Shown here in pieces: positions 1 to 8,300 of a stretch of 9,401 nt of DNA. The notes beneath the pieces were generated by a model. That model saw only the letters and a list, made by a program, of their open reading frames with translations. It was not told the DNA's origin and made no database searches. A program made the translations under genes and the position numbers. The stretch lies in contig BFAU01000085.1 of the NCBI GenBank assembly GCA_008975185.1, forward strand, positions 1-9,401, given 5' to 3'. The DNA is from a bacterium MnTg04 (GTDB lineage Bacteria > Pseudomonadota > Gammaproteobacteria > Steroidobacterales > MnTg04). Each line of letters opens with the position of its first letter. Position 1 is the first letter of the stretch.

Positions 1-411
1 GAACCGAGCCGGATATCGGCGAACGAGCGCTCCGGTAGCCGGCAGGCCAATCGGCGCCGCCTGAGAAATACGGTGCTTAGAAGCGCGGTCGATAGTGGCG
101 CCCTGAGCGAGATAATTCGTCCGCAACCGCATTTTGCCAATGGCCAGCTCAAAGGATATCGAATTTACCCGGGCAGGCAGCGACGGACATTTGCGGAACT
201 GGGTTTTCGCCCGGGGGATCTGGCCACCAGTATCAACGGCGTCCCGTTGACGAACCCGGATCAAAGTTCGAATCTGCTGGCCGGAATAGACCAGGGCAGC
301 CAGGTGACGGTAACGGTTGAGCGCAACGGCATCCCCGTAGTCATTACGATCGATCTCGACCAGGTAAGCACTGCGATCAGGAAATTACCCGCCGGGTCGC
401 AACGTCAGTGA
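1..411 (+). CDS. gspC: GspC, type II secretion inner-membrane clamp protein (3' part only, C-terminal PDZ domain)
   Basis: The reading frame is open through the left edge, so only the last 136 residues are visible and the start lies outside. GspC is a bitopic inner-membrane protein. It links the GspL/M/E platform to the secretin GspD through its periplasmic homology region, and its C-terminal PDZ domain contributes to substrate selection. The visible part begins with an Arg-rich linker. It then carries the family-typical run SEIIRPQPHFANGQLKGYR, followed by a PDZ domain at about visible residues 52-122, with GYRIYPGR, LGFRPGDL and SINGVPL as its recognisable elements. The transmembrane helix and homology region are not in the window. 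A GTG at 73 could open a shorter frame, but it lies inside the protein and is not a real start. The stop TGA at 409-411 is followed after 31 bases by gspD. The identification rests on the PDZ pattern plus the gspD neighbour. Confidence 0.9.
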   Translation, partial: EPSRISANERSGSRQANRRRLRNTVLRSAVDSGALSEIIRPQPHFANGQLKGYRIYPGRQRRTFAELGFRPGDLATSINGVPLTNPDQSSNLLAGIDQGSQVTVTVERNGIPVVITIDLDQVSTAIRKLPAGSQRQ

Positions 412-442
412 ATTGCGCCTGGACCAAAAATGGATAAAAGTG

Positions 443-2458
443 ATGAAAAATAGCCGTACGAAAGCAGGAACCCTGCGCAGACAGGTATTGACTACACTGA
501 TCGCCGGCTTGTTTGTCGGCCCGCTGGCGGTCGCGCAACAAGCATCGATACGGCCCAATTTCCAGGATGTCGATATCCGCCAGATCATCGAGGCAGTCGC
601 CGAAGTCACTGGCAAGAATTTCATAGTCGATCCGCGCGTCAACCAGCAAAACGTAACCATGATTTCGCAGACCCCGATGAGTTCGGACGCCTTTTACAAT
701 GCGTTCCAGTCGTTGCTGCAGGTCTATGGCTACATTGCGGTTCAATCCGGCAATTTCATCAAGATCCTGCCCGATGCCAATGCGCGACAAGTACCCGGCG
801 CACCCTCGGGCACCGATGGGCCCGATGAAATCGTGACCCGGGTTATTCGGATAGAGAATGTCGTTGCGGCTCAACTGGTGCCGATCTTGCGGCCCTTGAT
901 TCCGCAGTACGGCCATCTCGCGGCCTATCCGCAATCCAATATGCTGATCATTTCCGACCGGGCAGCGAATGTCCGGCGTATCGCACGGATCGTCGCCCGC
1001 ATCGATCAGGAAGGCGAGGACGACATCGAGATTATTCCCTTGCAACACGCATCGGCAATCGAGATCGTTACCATCATCAATTCCATCCGCCAACCGACCG
1101 GGCGCGATAGCGGCCAGGCGCGGTCGAATATTGCCGCCGACCAGCGCACCAACAGCGTCCTGATCGGCGGCGACAGCAAGAAACGGCTGAAGATACGAAC
1201 GCTGATTGTCAGCCTGGATACGCCGCTGGCGGAAGGCGGCAACACGCGGGTTCGTTATTTATTCAACGCCGATGCCGAGGAACTCGCCGGAAACCTGCAG
1301 GCACAGATCCAGGCAACCCAGGCGCAGGGCGCGGCTGGTTCGCAGCAGGGCGGTCCCGGCAACACCCCGGTAACCATCTGGGCGGACCTGATGACCAACG
1401 CGCTGGTCATTACCGCACCGGCAAAGGAAATGCGCAACCTGATGGCGATCATCGACAAGCTGGACATCCGCAGGGCACAGGTCCAGATCGATGCGATCAT
1501 CGTTGAAGTATCGATGGACAAGGTCAACGAACTTGGTGTGAGTTGGCTGGTATCGCCTGGCGATACCGGTGATCTAGCTGCCGTGTCCGAGTTTTCCGGT
1601 AGTTTTGATCTGTCGGGCGCGATTGGCGCGCTGGACGGTGCCGACAGTGCGGTTGGAGATTTCGTCGGCGAAGGAATAACCGGCATTGTCGGACGGTTCA
1701 GGGAAAACAGAACCAGCTGGGCCGCCGTGGTGACGGCGCTCGCCGGTGACGCGTCGACCAATATATTGTCGCAGCCGTCCATCACGACCGTGGACAACGA
1801 GGAAGCCGAGATCAATGTTGTCCAGGAAGTGCCTTTTATCACCGGCCAGTTCACCAACACCGGTGGAGTCGCGGGTTCCGTCAATCCCTTCCAGACGATC
1901 CAGCGCCAGGAAGTCGGCACCATACTGCGCATCACACCGCAGATAAACGAAGGCAACGCAATCCTGCTGAAAGTCGAGCAGGAACAATCCAGTATTTCTG
2001 CCGGGGCCGAAGGCGCCGTTGACCTGGTGACCAATAAACGGACCATCAAAACCAGTGTAATTGTCGAAGACGGCGGAATTATCGTTCTTGGCGGCCTGAT
2101 CGAAGAGGCATTGATCGAAACCGAACAACGCGTTCCCATACTCGGAAAAATTCCAATACTGGGCGCCCTGTTCCGGTCGAGGAAAACCGAGTTGGTAAAA
2201 ACCAACCTGATGGTTTTCATCCGGCCGACAATCCTGCGCGATGGCACGCAGGCGGCATTGCAATCCAACGCAAGGTACAACTACATGCGCGATTTGCAGC
2301 TGGACGGCGGAGTCCGTAAAGGCGCCGTGCAAATGATGCCTGACGAACAAAGACCTATCCTGCCCGCGATCGACAGCAGCGGCCGCGTCATCGGCGGAAC
2401 GGCCATCGACGCCCCCCGGCCGGCCGCCGCAGATGAGGAAGGCGATGGCGGACCCTGA
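443..2458 (+). CDS. gspD: GspD, type II secretion outer-membrane secretin
   Basis: This secretin forms the multimeric outer-membrane channel through which folded exoproteins leave the periplasm. The 671-residue protein, of normal length, starts with a Sec signal peptide: basic MKNSRTKAGTLRR, a hydrophobic core, and a likely cleavage after AVA at residues 29-31. The N0 domain (about 36-115) carries NFQDVDIRQIIEAV and GKNFIVDP. Three ring-building repeats N1-N3 follow, the last with a Gln/Gly-rich loop near 285-310. The secretin core (about 430-600) shows NILSQPSI at 440, VPFITG at 463, VDLVTNKRTIKT, EDGGIIVLGGLI, VPILGKIPILG at 564 and NLMVFIRPTI at 588. A tail of about 70 residues, acidic and proline-rich at its end, occupies the place of the pilotin-binding S domain. 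ATG 443 is chosen because the signal peptide begins there and a weak GGA lies 8 bases upstream. An in-frame TTG at 413 would add ten residues ahead of the basic region and is less likely. The gene overlaps gspE by 14 bases. Confidence 0.97.
   Translation: MKNSRTKAGTLRRQVLTTLIAGLFVGPLAVAQQASIRPNFQDVDIRQIIEAVAEVTGKNFIVDPRVNQQNVTMISQTPMSSDAFYNAFQSLLQVYGYIAVQSGNFIKILPDANARQVPGAPSGTDGPDEIVTRVIRIENVVAAQLVPILRPLIPQYGHLAAYPQSNMLIISDRAANVRRIARIVARIDQEGEDDIEIIPLQHASAIEIVTIINSIRQPTGRDSGQARSNIAADQRTNSVLIGGDSKKRLKIRTLIVSLDTPLAEGGNTRVRYLFNADAEELAGNLQAQIQATQAQGAAGSQQGGPGNTPVTIWADLMTNALVITAPAKEMRNLMAIIDKLDIRRAQVQIDAIIVEVSMDKVNELGVSWLVSPGDTGDLAAVSEFSGSFDLSGAIGALDGADSAVGDFVGEGITGIVGRFRENRTSWAAVVTALAGDASTNILSQPSITTVDNEEAEINVVQEVPFITGQFTNTGGVAGSVNPFQTIQRQEVGTILRITPQINEGNAILLKVEQEQSSISAGAEGAVDLVTNKRTIKTSVIVEDGGIIVLGGLIEEALIETEQRVPILGKIPILGALFRSRKTELVKTNLMVFIRPTILRDGTQAALQSNARYNYMRDLQLDGGVRKGAVQMMPDEQRPILPAIDSSGRVIGGTAIDAPRPAAADEEGDGGP
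2435..2442 (+). promoter_or_regulatory. Ribosome binding site that sets the gspE start
   Basis: The purine run GAGGAAGG lies inside the 3' end of gspD. Its AGGA core (2436-2439) sits five bases before the ATG at 2445, a good Shine-Dalgarno spacing. The other in-frame ATG, at 2433, has only C/G-rich sequence ahead of it. This favours the start at 2445 and suggests that gspE translation is coupled to gspD. Confidence 0.6.
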
Positions 2459-3962
2459 GAGCAGGCCGGTAGAAAACCCGATCGCCGACAGCGGCCAACC
2501 CAGGCTGTCTTTTTCGTTCGCCAAACGCCATGGCGTGCTGATTAGGGGAATCCAGGACGGCCGGCTGGACACGGTCTGCCGGCAGGATGTAACGCCGCTG
2601 ACGCTGGCTGAACTGGGCAGGCATTTCCAGGTTCCACTGAATCTGACGCGCGTCGACAGCGATAATTTCGACACCCTGCTGCAACAGACTTACGAAGCGG
2701 GGAGTAACTCGGCCATGCAAATGGTTGGGGAATTCGATGAAGACATGGATCTGAGCACGGTTGCGGAGCAGATGCCTGAGCCGTCCGATCTGCTGGAGAG
2801 CGAGGACGACGCGCCGATCATCCGGCTGATCAACGCCCTGCTGACCGAAGCGATCAAGGCCAATGCCTCCGATATACACATCGAGCCCTATGAAAATCGG
2901 CTGGTGGTTCGCTTGCGCGTCGACGGCGTATTGCGCGAAGTCCTGCGATCGCGCCGCGCGGTGGCACCGTTGGTGGTTTCCCGGATCAAGGTGATGTCGC
3001 GACTGGATATCGCTGAAAAGCGTTTGCCACAGGACGGTCGCATCTCGCTGCGTATCGCCGGCCGCGCGGTTGATGTCCGGGTCTCGACCATGCCGTCCGG
3101 GCATGGCGAACGCGTGGTGCTGCGCTTGCTGGACAAGCAGGCGGGACGGCTCGATCTCGGCAGCCTGGGCATGGCAACCGGAACCCGGAAAACCGTGGAC
3201 CAGCTCATTCACCGGCCACACGGTATTTTGCTGGTCACCGGACCCACCGGCTCGGGCAAGACCACGACCTTGTACGCCGCGTTGGCGCGCATCAACGACA
3301 ACACGCGGAACATCATGACGATCGAGGATCCGATCGAGTATTACATCGATGGCATCGGTCAGAGCCAGGTCAACAACAAAGTAAAAATGACCTTTGCCAG
3401 GGGTCTGCGCGCCATTTTGCGACAGGACCCGGATGTGGTCATGGTCGGCGAGATACGCGATCTGGAAACGGCAGAAATCGCGGTGCAAGCCAGCCTGACC
3501 GGCCATCTCGTCTTGTCGACATTGCATACCAATACCGCCGTCGGCGCCGTTACCCGTTTGCGGGACATGGGCGTCGAGCCCTTCCTGCTTGCCTCGAGCC
3601 TGATCGGTGCGGTCGCCCAGCGCCTGGTGCGCTTGCTCTGCACCGCGTGCCGCGAGCCCTATTCAGCCGACGCCACCGAAAAAAAGCTGCTCCAGTCACC
3701 CCCGCGGGAAAAACTGACTCTCTACCGGGCCACCGCCTGCGCGCAATGCAACCAGACCGGTTACAGCGGCCGCACCGGCATCTATGAACTGGTGGTCATC
3801 GACGACGCCATGAAAACGATGATTCATGAAAAGGCCAGCGAACACCTGCTGGAGGAACACGCCAGATCGCAAAGTGCGAGTATCCGTGCAGACGGACGCA
3901 GCAAGGTACTCAGCGGAATTACGACACTCGAAGAAGTGTTGCGCGTTACCCGCGAAGACTAG
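2445..3962 (+). CDS. gspE: GspE, type II secretion traffic ATPase
   Basis: GspE is the cytoplasmic hexameric ATPase that powers pseudopilus assembly, docking on GspL and GspF. The 505-residue protein has an N-terminal GspE-type domain with the FAKRHGV motif. A linker with DLLESEDDAP and SDIHIEP (142-148) follows, leading into the PAS-like N2 domain. The ATPase core shows Walker A GPTGSGKT at 266-273 (Lys272), the Asp box TIEDPIEY (Glu294, Asp295), Walker B DPDVVMVGEIRD (Glu336) and the His box STLHTN (His361). The zinc-binding tetracysteine is complete (Cys399, Cys402, Cys432, Cys435). This feature is usual in GspE and some PilB proteins; the context next to gspD and gspF makes GspE the better call. 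Start 2445 is chosen over 2433 because of the Shine-Dalgarno at 2435-2442; using 2433 would add MRKA. The start lies inside gspD and the stop TAG is 20 bases before gspF. No key residue is missing. Confidence 0.96.
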   Translation: MADPESRPVENPIADSGQPRLSFSFAKRHGVLIRGIQDGRLDTVCRQDVTPLTLAELGRHFQVPLNLTRVDSDNFDTLLQQTYEAGSNSAMQMVGEFDEDMDLSTVAEQMPEPSDLLESEDDAPIIRLINALLTEAIKANASDIHIEPYENRLVVRLRVDGVLREVLRSRRAVAPLVVSRIKVMSRLDIAEKRLPQDGRISLRIAGRAVDVRVSTMPSGHGERVVLRLLDKQAGRLDLGSLGMATGTRKTVDQLIHRPHGILLVTGPTGSGKTTTLYAALARINDNTRNIMTIEDPIEYYIDGIGQSQVNNKVKMTFARGLRAILRQDPDVVMVGEIRDLETAEIAVQASLTGHLVLSTLHTNTAVGAVTRLRDMGVEPFLLASSLIGAVAQRLVRLLCTACREPYSADATEKKLLQSPPREKLTLYRATACAQCNQTGYSGRTGIYELVVIDDAMKTMIHEKASEHLLEEHARSQSASIRADGRSKVLSGITTLEEVLRVTRED

Positions 3963-3982
3963 CTAGGAATTCCTGATACGCG

Positions 3983-5194
3983 ATGGGCGCCTTTGACTAC
4001 AAAGCGGTAGATTCCTCCGGTAAGCAGGCGCAAGGAGTACTGGAAGGAGACAACGCGCGGCAGGTACGGCAACTGTTGCGCGAGAGACACTTGCTGCCGC
4101 TGGAAGTTACCGAGGTTGTCGAAAAGGAAAAGAAGCGGCGCAAACTGAGTTTTCGCAAGGGCATCAGCGCCGCCGACCTCGCATTGTTCACCCGGCAACT
4201 GGCCACCCTGGTGCGCGCGGGTCTGCCACTGGAAGAAGCCCTGCGCGCCGTCTCTCAACAAACCGAAAAATCCAGGGTCAGCAGCATCCTGATGGGCGTG
4301 CGCTCACGTTTGATGGAAGGCCACCCGCTGGCGATCGGCATGGCTGATTTCCCACAGGCGTTTCCCGAGATGTACCGGGCGACGGTCGCCGCCGGCGAAC
4401 AGTCCGGACACCTGGATATGGTGCTGGAAAGACTGGCCGATTACACTGAAAGCCGGCAGATTCTCCGTCAGAAATTGAGTTCCGCAGCGATCTATCCGAT
4501 CGTGCTGTCGGTCATGGCGATCCTGATCGTGACCGGCATGCTGGTTTTCGTGGTGCCGAAAATCGTCGGTATTTTCGAAGACAGCAACCAGAAACTGCCA
4601 TTCCTGACAACCGCGCTGATTACGGTCAGTAACCTGATTCGCGACTACGGGCTGCTGGGCCTGTTCGTCATCGCCGGCGGCGTGTTTGCGTTCAAACGCT
4701 GGCTGCGCCAGAAAAGCGCCCGGCGGCGAGTCCATGGTTTTCTGTTGCGCCTGCCGCTGGTGGCACGGTTGGTTCGCGGTTTCAATAACGCACGCTTTAC
4801 CCGCACGCTGAGCATCCTCTCGGGCAGCGGCGTACCGGTACTGGAATCGATGCGCATCGCCGGCTCCGTGATCGCCAATTTACCGATGTGGGAAGCGGTC
4901 GAGGAAGCGACGATGAGGGTTCGCGAAGGCGCGTCCATCAGTCAATCGCTGGCGACACGCGGGCTTTTCCCGCCGATGACCGTGCACCTGATCGCCAGTG
5001 GCGAAGCCAGCGGGAAACTGGACGAAATGCTCGAACGCGCGGCCGAAAACCAGGAGCGGGAACTCGACGGATTGATCGGGGCGATGCTGAGCATCCTGGA
5101 GCCCGCGTTGATTATCGTGATGGCCATATTCGTTTTTATCATCGTGATAGCCATCCTGCTGCCTATTTTCGAACTGCAGCAGATTATCCAGTAA
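3983..5194 (+). CDS. gspF: GspF, type II secretion inner-membrane platform protein
   Basis: GspF is the polytopic inner-membrane core of the T2SS assembly platform; it contacts GspE and GspL and helps extract pseudopilins. The 403 residues are the usual length. The N terminus MGAFDYKAVDSSGKQAQG is typical of the family. Two T2SSF repeats follow, at about 66-190 and 272-395, marked by the paired motifs VAAGEQSGHLD and IASGEASGKLD. Three hydrophobic segments fit the known topology: about 171-196, 223-238 and 375-397. The C terminus AILLPIFEL is the classic family ending. ATG 3983 is the only sensible start. The nearest Shine-Dalgarno-like AGGA (3965-3968) is 14 bases away, further than ideal, and lies within the perfect 10-base palindrome AGGAATTCCT (3965-3974). 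gspG and the other pseudopilin genes, which commonly follow, are absent; the next gene is convergent dnaE2. Confidence 0.96.
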   Translation: MGAFDYKAVDSSGKQAQGVLEGDNARQVRQLLRERHLLPLEVTEVVEKEKKRRKLSFRKGISAADLALFTRQLATLVRAGLPLEEALRAVSQQTEKSRVSSILMGVRSRLMEGHPLAIGMADFPQAFPEMYRATVAAGEQSGHLDMVLERLADYTESRQILRQKLSSAAIYPIVLSVMAILIVTGMLVFVVPKIVGIFEDSNQKLPFLTTALITVSNLIRDYGLLGLFVIAGGVFAFKRWLRQKSARRRVHGFLLRLPLVARLVRGFNNARFTRTLSILSGSGVPVLESMRIAGSVIANLPMWEAVEEATMRVREGASISQSLATRGLFPPMTVHLIASGEASGKLDEMLERAAENQERELDGLIGAMLSILEPALIIVMAIFVFIIVIAILLPIFELQQIIQ

Positions 5195-5321
5195 CGGTAG
5201 CAGTCTCCTTGCAGATTTATCGTGCGACGCCGGAGCCGAAGTCTCTCAGCATAGTCGCGGGCCGCAACCCACTAATCTACAGACGAACCCCATTTTCAAT
5301 ACCACGAACGCCATCGAATCA
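5195..5321. other. Convergent intergenic region between gspF and dnaE2
   Basis: These 127 bases separate the stop codons of the two convergent units. I see no gene. The only frame with an ATG of any note encodes about 22 residues on the - strand (5314 down to 5246), with no ribosome binding site. There is no GC-rich stem followed by a T run on either strand, so no ordinary intrinsic terminator is visible. A loose fold-back is possible: AGATT (5213-5217) can pair with AATCT (5274-5278), and inside it GCGAC (5224-5228) with GTCGC (5254-5258). The stems are short and the loops long. An imperfect direct repeat lies at 5283-5314. What the region does is unknown. Confidence 0.6.
5283..5314. repeat. 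Pair of imperfect 11-bp direct repeats
   Basis: ACGAACCCCAT (5283-5293) and ACGAACGCCAT (5304-5314) differ at one base. Their starts are 21 bases apart, about two turns of the DNA helix. The similarity does not extend beyond the 11-mers. They lie between two gene 3' ends, where an ordinary operator is not expected. They could be a protein-binding site, part of a dispersed repeat, or chance. Confidence 0.4.
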
Positions 5322-8300
5322 TTAGTGGAAATTCCGTGAACGGGTGAGCAGACTGCCCAGCAGCTCGCTATGGTCTTCCAGGCGAGTGGCGATCAGGTGC
5401 AAGACCTCGCCCTCACGCTGCACCCTGCCCCGCACACCCAGCAACCGCGCCTCCAGCACTTCACGGCGTTGCCGCTCGACCAGCTGCGGCCAGATGATGA
5501 CATTGCTGCAATCGCTTTCGTCCTCCAGCGTCACAAACACAACGCCGCTGGCGCTGCCCGGCCGCTGGCGGGTGATCACCAGGCCGGCGACCGCGGCCGG
5601 CGCACCGTCCGGCAGTTTTTTAAGTTCGGCACAACTCAACCACCCGGCTGCCCGCAATTGGCGTCGCAACAAGGCGACCGGGTGCGCCCTGAGGCTCAGG
5701 CCCAGGGTACGATAATCGGCAACCACCGCCTCTTCGACCGTCGGCGATGGCAGCAACGGCAAACCTTCCGCAATACGCGGCTTGGGAAACAACGGGGAAG
5801 GCGGCACCAGGCCCGCCACATCCCAGCGCGCGCGATGGCGGTGGCCGCTGACAGAATACAGTGCATCGGCCGCAGCCAGCGCCGCCAGGTCGCGCCGGTT
5901 CAGTTGGCTGCGTTCGGCCAGGTCCTGCACATTGACAAAAGCCCGCTCCCGCCGCTCCGCCAACAAACGTTCACCCGCATCGGCGGACAACCCCCTGACC
6001 AGGCGCAGACCCAGGCGCAATGCCGGCTCACCGCCCTGGCCGCGCTCCAGTACGCAATCCCAGTCGCTGGAACGAATATCGACCGCCCGCACTTCGACAC
6101 CATGCCGGCGGGCCATCTGCACCAGTTGTGCCGGTGCATAAAACCCCATCGGCTGACTGTTGAGCAGCGCGCAGGTAAATGCGGCGGGTTCATGGCATTT
6201 CAACCAGGCGGAGACATAGACCAGCAGCGCAAAACTGGCGGCATGCGATTCGGGGAAACCGTATTCGCCAAAACCCAGTATCTGCTGAAAAATCTGCCGG
6301 GCGAATTCAGTGCTATAACCTCGGTCCTGCATCCCCCGGACCAGGCGCTCCTCGAATGGCCCCAGACCGCCCTTGCGCTTCCAGGCCGCCATCGCGCGAC
6401 GCAGACGATCGGCCTCGCCCGGGCTAAAGCCCGCCGCGACAACCGCCAGTTGCATGACCTGCTCCTGGAAAATGGGTACGCCCAGCGTGCGCTCCAGCAC
6501 CTTGCGCACCTCCGGGCTGGGATAGCTCACCGCTTCTTCGCCCCGCCGCCGGCGCAGATAAGGGTGCACCATGCCGCCTTGTATCGGCCCGGGGCGAATG
6601 AGCGCAATCTCGACCACCAGGTCGTAATAATTCCTTGGCCTGAGGCGAGGCAGCATTGCCATTTGCGCCCGCGACTCGATCTGGAACACACCGACGGTAT
6701 CGGCACGGCAAATCATGTCGTAAACCCGCGGGTCTTCGGCCGGTACCGTCGCCAGCGTCAGGTGGCGACCGCGAAATTTCTCAATCAGGCCAAAACTGCG
6801 CCTGATGGCGGCAAGCATACCCAGGCCGAGCACATCCACCTTGAGCAGTCCCAGTTCATCGAGATCATCCTTGTCCCACTGGATCACCGTGCGCTCGGGC
6901 ATGGCTGCATTTTCGACCGGCACCAGTTCCGCCAGCGGACCCTGCGAGATCACGAAACCACCCACATGCTGCGAAAGGTGACGCGGGAAACCGATCAGCT
7001 CGCGCACCAGCGTCAGCAAACGATGCACGGCCGGGTTTGCCGGGTCGAACCCGGCTTCCACGACCCGTTCATCCTGGACCTCCCGGCGATCCCAGCACTG
7101 CATGGCCCGTGCCAGGCGGTCAACCTGTAACTGATCCAGCCCCAGGGCCTTGCCGACATCGCGCATTGCGCTGCGGGGCCGGTAACTGATGACGGTAGCC
7201 GTCAGCGCCGCCCGCTCACGGGTGTATTTCCGGTAGATGTACTGGATGACTTCCTCACGCCGCTGGTGCTCGAAATCCACATCGATATCCGGTGGCTCGT
7301 CGCGCTCGCGCGAAATAAAACGCTCGAACAGCATCGACATGCGCGCCGGATCGACCTCGGTGATACCCAGGCAAAAACACACGGCGGAGTTGGCGGCCGA
7401 ACCCCGTCCCTGGCAGAGGATGCCGCGGCGCCGGGCAAACCTGACGATGTCGTGAACGGTCAGAAAATACGGTTCGTAGGCCAGTTCACCGATCAGCTGC
7501 AACTCGCGCTCGACCTGCTCCCCGACCGCTTTCGACGCGCCGTCAGGCCAGCGCCAGGCCAACCCGGCTTCGGTCAGCTGGCGCAAATAACTGGCGGGTG
7601 TTTCGCCCGCCGGCACCAGTTCCCGCGGGTACTCGTAGCGCAACTCATCCAGCGAAAAACGACAAAGCCCGGCGATCAGCCGGCTTTGCTCCAGCAGGTC
7701 TCGTGGATAGAGACGCAGCAGGCTTTCCCGGGAGCGCAGATGACGTTCACCATTGCTGTACAGCGCATCCCCGGCCTCGGCAACCGTGGTACGCAACCGG
7801 ATTGCCGTCAGCGTATCCTGCAACGCGCGTCTTCCGCGCCGGTGCATATGCACATCGCCACAGGCCACCAGCGGCAGCCCGAGTTTTTTGCCGAGCGCGT
7901 TCGATTCGGCCAGTTGCCTGCGGTCCCGGCCATGCGCCAGCAATTCGACCCCCAGCCAGACCTTCCCGGGGAACCGGCGCGACAGCCAGGCGCCATGGTT
8001 CTCAGCGGATCCGGTTTTGGGAAACCAGATCAACAGGCAATCGCGCAATTCCGTCAGCGCCGGCCGTTGCAGCTCATAACTGCCTTTTTCCGCTGCCCGG
8101 CGGCTCCGGGTAATCAGCCGGCACAAACTGCCATAGCCGATGCGGGTGCAGGCCAGGACCACCAGGTGCAAGCCATCGTCGAGGTGAAATTCACTGCCGA
8201 TAATCAGCTTCAGCCGATGCTCCCTGGCTGCCGCATGGGCGCGGACGACGCCGGCCACCGAGCATTCGTCAGTGATGGCCAGCGCGCTGTAACCCAGCTC

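Noticed and set aside
413..442. TTG start giving a ten-residue longer GspD
   Set aside because: The ATG at 443 begins a standard signal peptide; the extension would place extra residues ahead of it with no better ribosome binding site.
1255..3527. Several - strand open frames of 340-380 codons opposite gspD and gspE
   Set aside because: They overlap each other and lie opposite well-supported genes; their translations show no family pattern.
5246..5314. Possible 22-residue peptide on the - strand just after dnaE2
   Set aside because: No ribosome binding site and no recognisable family; too short to support without conservation data.
5370..7130. Long open frame (586 codons) on the + strand, antisense to dnaE2
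   Set aside because: Its translation is rich in Gln, Arg, His and Pro with no recognisable domain. It is the usual shadow of a GC-rich gene; dnaE2 on the opposite strand has every expected motif.
7756..7765. GCTGTACAGC palindrome, looks like half of an SOS (LexA) box
   Set aside because: The gammaproteobacterial LexA box needs eight bases between CTGT and ACAG; here there are none, and the site lies inside dnaE2.
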